Shown here piece after piece: positions 6,194 through 9,411 of a DNA stretch of 9,411 nucleotides. Positions within the stretch are counted from its first letter, which is position 1; each line of letters opens with the position of its first letter. The stretch comes from JANLQX01 sp031423635. GTDB lineage: Bacteria > Actinomycetota > Acidimicrobiia > Acidimicrobiales > JANYDT01. The stretch spans positions 1-9,411 of the forward strand of contig JANPFX010000215.1 in assembly GCA_031423635.1 (NCBI GenBank), written 5' to 3'. The notes below the pieces were generated by a model that had not been told where the DNA came from, ran no database searches, and saw nothing but the letters and a program-made list of their open reading frames with translations. The position numbers and the translations under genes are program-made.

Positions 6194-6661
6194 TCATCGA
6201 GTCTCGGCGGCGAGTCTGATCGCATCGAGGATGCCGGTGTAACCGGTGCACCGGCACAGGTTTCCGCTCACGGCCGTGCGGATCTCCTCGTCGCTGGGAC
6301 TCGGCGTGTTCGTGAGGAGCGCAGTCGCCGAGATGAGCATCCCCGGGGTGCAGAAGCCACACTGCACGCCGCCGCACGACAGGAAGGCCTGCTGCAGGGG
6401 CGAGAGGGTCCCATCCGGTGCCGCGAGCCCTTCGACAGTGGTGACCTGTTTCCCGTCAGCCTGCACGGCAAGGTAGGAACACGAGTTCACCGGACTTCCG
6501 TCGACCAGCACCATGCATGCCCCGCACTCGCAATCGTCGCAGCCCTCCTTGGTACCGGTCAGTCCGCACTCATCACGCAAGACCGACACGAGGTTGCGGT
6601 GCGGGTGAACAGAGTGTGTCTCGGCCATTCCATTGACGGTGAGGGTGATCTCGATGCTCAT
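6194..6661 (-). CDS. [2Fe-2S] subunit of a xanthine dehydrogenase-family molybdenum hydroxylase
   Basis: A 155-aa electron-transfer subunit carrying two [2Fe-2S] clusters between the Mo subunit and the FAD subunit. The plant-ferredoxin-type domain has Cys41, Cys46, Cys49 and Cys61 (GCDDCECGAC, then NSC). The C-terminal helical domain has CGFC (Cys101, Cys104) and CRC (Cys136, Cys138) in NLCRCTGYTGI. An extra Cys44 sits where the family usually has Gly. The length is standard. ATG 6661 overlaps the FAD-subunit stop as ATGA, with AAGGA (6674-6670) 8 nt upstream as ribosome binding site. No N-terminal export signal is visible, so the complex should be cytoplasmic. It is 59 bp upstream of the oxygenase gene. 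Confidence 0.95.
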   Translation of the reverse strand: MSIEITLTVNGMAETHSVHPHRNLVSVLRDECGLTGTKEGCDDCECGACMVLVDGSPVNSCSYLAVQADGKQVTTVEGLAAPDGTLSPLQQAFLSCGGVQCGFCTPGMLISATALLTNTPSPSDEEIRTAVSGNLCRCTGYTGILDAIRLAAETR

Positions 6662-7641
6662 GATCCGGATCCTTCGTTTCCGGCGCGACCGCCGAAGGTC
6701 GAGTCGCTCGCCGGGATGCGGACGTCCCCGCCGCGAGCACGTGTCGCCGCCGCCGCAACCGCACGGCGGGTGATCACTGCGGCCATGGCCCGCCGATAGT
6801 TCGCCGAACCGCGCACATCGCTGATCGGACTCGCTGCGGCGGCAACCTCCTCGGCTGCGGCCCGAGCCGCGCCATCGCCGGCGTCGGTGCCGAGCAACGC
6901 ATGCTCCGCGGCAGGAACCCGCTGAATGGTGGGCGCCAATGCCGTCATCGCCACGCGTGCGTGTACGACTCTCCCACTGGCATCGAGGCGGACGACCGCA
7001 GCTGCACCGACGATGGCGATCTCCATCTGCCTGCGGTACTCCAGGCGAACGTACGCACCACCGGTGGTCGGACTGCTCTGCGCCAGTGCGATTCCCACGA
7101 GGAGCTCGCCGGACATCGCAGTGGTCCGACCGGGCCCGATGAAGAGCTCGCTGAGCGGGACACGCCGCTCACCTCCCGTGCTGCGCAACACGGCGATCGC
7201 ATCGTGGCAGAGCAACGGGGCAATCGTGTCAGCGGCGGGAGACGCGTTCATCACGTTGCCGCCGATCGTCCCCGTGGCCCGAGTCGCCGCCGAGCCGACG
7301 ATCGAGCTCGCATCGGCGAGGGCCGGGTAGCGAGCTCGTACGCGCTCGTCGTTCACGATGGTCTCGTGATTCGTAAGCGCGCCGATGAAAAGCGACCCGT
7401 CATCACCCTCGACGATGCCACGCAGATCCGCGACGTGGTCGAGGTTCACCAGAGCATCCGGCAACAGGCGCTTGCCCTGGCGATGACCGACAACGAGGTC
7501 GGTCCCGCCGGCGAGGGGAAGGGCGCCGGCCGCCAACGCGTCGAGCACTTCGGCGAGAGAGGTCGGGGCACTGAAGTGAGCCGATGGACGCTCCGTGGCA
7601 CTGCGCGCTTGCTGCAACCGTTGAGGGACAGTGGCGCTCAC
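6658..7641 (-). CDS. FAD-binding subunit of a xanthine dehydrogenase/CO dehydrogenase-family molybdenum hydroxylase
   Basis: A 327-aa flavoprotein subunit that passes electrons from the iron-sulfur clusters to NAD+ or another acceptor. It shows the two FAD-binding signatures of the CO dehydrogenase flavoprotein family: AGGTDL (44-49) and TIGGNVMNASPAADT (125-139). The CODH_FAD C-terminal domain ends in SANYRRAMAAVITRRAV (279-295), followed by a Gly/Ser-rich tail. GTG 7641 was chosen because it overlaps the Mo-subunit stop as GTGA and has GGTGGAG immediately upstream. A longer frame from 7761 would run about 120 bp into the neighbouring gene. TTG 7617 is a possible later start. The order Mo, FAD, [2Fe-2S] is that of E. 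coli xdhABC rather than the coxMSL order of CO dehydrogenases. Confidence 0.94.
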   Translation of the reverse strand: MSATVPQRLQQARSATERPSAHFSAPTSLAEVLDALAAGALPLAGGTDLVVGHRQGKRLLPDALVNLDHVADLRGIVEGDDGSLFIGALTNHETIVNDERVRARYPALADASSIVGSAATRATGTIGGNVMNASPAADTIAPLLCHDAIAVLRSTGGERRVPLSELFIGPGRTTAMSGELLVGIALAQSSPTTGGAYVRLEYRRQMEIAIVGAAAVVRLDASGRVVHARVAMTALAPTIQRVPAAEHALLGTDAGDGAARAAAEEVAAAASPISDVRGSANYRRAMAAVITRRAVAAAATRARGGDVRIPASDSTFGGRAGNEGSGS

Positions 7642-9411
7642 AACTCCACCCCGTTGGCCACCGACCACACCCGTTCCGGCGTGGCGGGAAGCTGGCGGAC
7701 CCGCTTGCCGATAACAATCGCGATCGCGTTGGCGATCGCACCCGGTGTCGGAACGGTGCATGGCTCACCGACACCCTTCGACCCAAACGGCCCGGCGTTG
7801 GGCGTGGGCAGGTCGACGAAATCGACGTGCATCACCGGCGTGTCACTTGCCGTCTGCAGCTTGTAGTCGAGGAGATGGGCGTTGCGACGTGCGCCGTCGG
7901 CGCCGTCGACCATGCCTTCGGAGATCGCCTGTCCGATTCCCATGAGCACGCCACCCCGCACCTGACCGATCGCGCCGTCGGGATCGAGGATGTGACCGGA
8001 TTCCTGAACGGCAGCGACCTCGAGTACACGGACCACCCCGGTGTCGCGATCAACCTTCACCCGGACGGCGTGGGTCGCAAACGTGGGTGCCGTGAACGAC
8101 TCGGCGCCGAGGCGGCCGATGCAACCTGAGGCATCACTCTCCGGTATCGGTGCAGGGTTGCCCGATCCACGCCCGAGCATGAGGTTGCCGCCCTGGGCGG
8201 TGGCGGCGAGGTCAGCGATTGCGATCGTTCGCGCCGGAGTGCCTTTCACCCGGGCGTGACCGTCGACGAGCTCGAGATCCTCGGGTGCCGCTTCGAGCTG
8301 ATCAGCGGCGAGCTCACGGAGCTGCAGCGCGATCTCCTCCGCAGCAGCAACGACGGCGCGTCCGTTGTTGAAGATCGTCTGGCTGCCCGCGGAACCGAAG
8401 TCCCACGGTGCCGCCGACGTGTCCTGATAGACCAGCGAGAAATCTTCAGCGCGCATACCAAGTACGCGCGCGGCGAGGAGTGGCAGGGCCATGACGGAGC
8501 CTGACCCGTTCTCCTGTGCTCCGGTGATGATGGTGCCGGAGCCGTCTCCGTTCAGCTTCATGTAGGCGCCCGACGCCATCGGGAACGACGGCCAGAACGC
8601 GCACGAGACACCGATGGCCTCATCGGCAGGGAGTTCGCGTCCGTACCCGATCAACTCGGTCGCGCGGTCGAGACACTCGACGGCGCCGATCTCGTCGAAC
8701 AACTGGCCCGTTGCCGTGGTGTCGCGGGCGTGGACGAGGTTGCGGCGACGGAAGTCGACCGGATCGATACCGACTGCGGCCGCGACCTCGTCGAGATGCT
8801 GTTCGAGGCCCCAGCAGACCGTCGGAGCGGCAGGAGCGCGGACGGACCCGGTGGGCTGGGTGTTGGTGTAGATAAGGTGCGACCACACGTCGACGTTGGG
8901 GATGCGATAGGGACCGACGGCGAAGTGGGCGGCGAGCTGCGTCGAAACCGGCTCGTCCGCTGAGTATGCGCCGTTTTCGATGAGAACCTTGGCCCGTCGT
9001 GCCAGCAGTGTGCCGTCGCGCGAGACGCCGGTCTCGAAGTCGAGCACCATGCGCTCCCGCCGGTGGTCGGGTGCGAGGAACTCCTCCTGCCGATTGAACA
9101 CGACCTTGACCGGACGGCCGGCGGCCCGAGCGAGCGCGGCCACGTGCGGCTCGAAGTGCGGCTCGCACTTGCCTCCGAAACCCCCACCGAGCAGCGGCAC
9201 GATCACGCGCACCGTGGACTCCGGAATGCCCAGTGCGGCGGCGACGTGCGAACGCGCTGGGAACGGCACCTGCGTGGACGAGTGGATCGTGACCTCACGG
9301 CCCGACCACTCCGCCAGGATCGCCCGGGGCTCCATGGGAGTCGGCTGGGAACCATCGGCGACATAGCGGCTGCGCACCACTCGGTCGGCGACGGCGAACG
9401 CCGCATCGACA
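7638..9411 (-). CDS. Molybdenum-binding large subunit of a xanthine dehydrogenase-family hydroxylase, 5'-truncated by the window
   Basis: The last 590 residues of the catalytic subunit, which binds molybdopterin cytosine or guanine dinucleotide cofactor and hydroxylates a carbon, often next to nitrogen in a heteroaromatic ring, with water as the oxygen donor. Visible landmarks are the pterin-contact GGGFGGK (encoded at 9188-9168), the substrate-loop segment GSVRAPAAP, GAQENGSGSV, and near the end GVGEP (7775-7761), whose Glu (codon 7766-7764) is the conserved catalytic base. The CO dehydrogenase active-site Cys motif AYRCSFR is absent, and GSVRAPAAP stands in its place, so this is not a CO dehydrogenase. 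The frame is open through the right edge, so the true start and about the first 150-200 residues lie outside. It is the first visible gene of the - strand run and overlaps the FAD gene. Its substrate is unknown. Purines, nicotinate-like rings, other azaarenes or aldehydes are family possibilities. Confidence 0.93.
   Translation of the reverse strand, partial: VDAAFAVADRVVRSRYVADGSQPTPMEPRAILAEWSGREVTIHSSTQVPFPARSHVAAALGIPESTVRVIVPLLGGGFGGKCEPHFEPHVAALARAAGRPVKVVFNRQEEFLAPDHRRERMVLDFETGVSRDGTLLARRAKVLIENGAYSADEPVSTQLAAHFAVGPYRIPNVDVWSHLIYTNTQPTGSVRAPAAPTVCWGLEQHLDEVAAAVGIDPVDFRRRNLVHARDTTATGQLFDEIGAVECLDRATELIGYGRELPADEAIGVSCAFWPSFPMASGAYMKLNGDGSGTIITGAQENGSGSVMALPLLAARVLGMRAEDFSLVYQDTSAAPWDFGSAGSQTIFNNGRAVVAAAEEIALQLRELAADQLEAAPEDLELVDGHARVKGTPARTIAIADLAATAQGGNLMLGRGSGNPAPIPESDASGCIGRLGAESFTAPTFATHAVRVKVDRDTGVVRVLEVAAVQESGHILDPDGAIGQVRGGVLMGIGQAISEGMVDGADGARRNAHLLDYKLQTASDTPVMHVDFVDLPTPNAGPFGSKGVGEPCTVPTPGAIANAIAIVIGKRVRQLPATPERVWSVANGVEL

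Noticed and set aside
7642..7761. 40-codon N-terminal extension of the FAD subunit
   Set aside because: It would overlap the Mo-subunit gene by about 120 bp and its sequence is unlike the family. The GTG at 7641 gives a normal GTGA overlap.
1..9411. CRISPR arrays, tRNA or rRNA genes, insertion sequences, phage genes
   Set aside because: No regular repeat-spacer pattern, cloverleaf-like segment, transposase motif or terminal inverted repeat pair was seen. The HNH tail alone is not evidence of a mobile element.

Overview
The window is visibly GC-rich, with G or C at most third codon positions. Its genes are tightly packed and several use GTG or apparently leaderless starts. Together with a DUF222/HNH-type protein tail at the left edge, this suggests a high-GC actinobacterium, possibly Acidimicrobiia-like. 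The taxon is an inference, because no rRNA or marker gene is present.

Layout. (1) At 3-128 (+) is the C-terminal end of an HNH endonuclease-like protein. It is followed by a short non-coding stretch with a hairpin that separates it from the convergent next gene. (2) At 222-1745 (-) is an AsnB-type glutamine-hydrolysing asparagine synthetase. It is divergent, by only 20 bp, from a + strand pair: a class I glutamine amidotransferase-like protein (1766-2479) and, directly abutting it, a cytoplasmic YwrD-type gamma-glutamyltransferase family protein (2480-4120). (3) A 212-bp convergent gap follows. (4) From the right edge back to 4333 everything is on the - strand. In transcription order these are the molybdenum subunit (5' end outside the window), the FAD subunit and the [2Fe-2S] subunit of a xanthine dehydrogenase-family molybdenum hydroxylase, then a gamma-butyrobetaine dioxygenase/TauD-like Fe(II)/2-oxoglutarate oxygenase, then an XRE-cupin regulator. 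Three junctions in this run are stop/start overlaps (GTGA, ATGA, CTGA). The fourth is a 59-bp gap carrying a good candidate leaderless promoter for the oxygenase and regulator.

How it may fit together (inference). The set resembles a catabolic locus for a nitrogenous compound. A Mo hydroxylase and a 2-oxoglutarate oxygenase would carry out hydroxylations. A PuuR-like XRE-cupin protein would sense a small ligand. Three enzymes of different folds that act on glutamine-type amides or gamma-glutamyl groups (AsnB, class I amidotransferase, Ggt) sit beside them. Each family is well known. The combination, and the unidentified substrate, are the interesting part. The regulator has no ATG, GTG or TTG start that would give a complete helix-turn-helix domain, which points to a CTG start overlapping the oxygenase stop codon.
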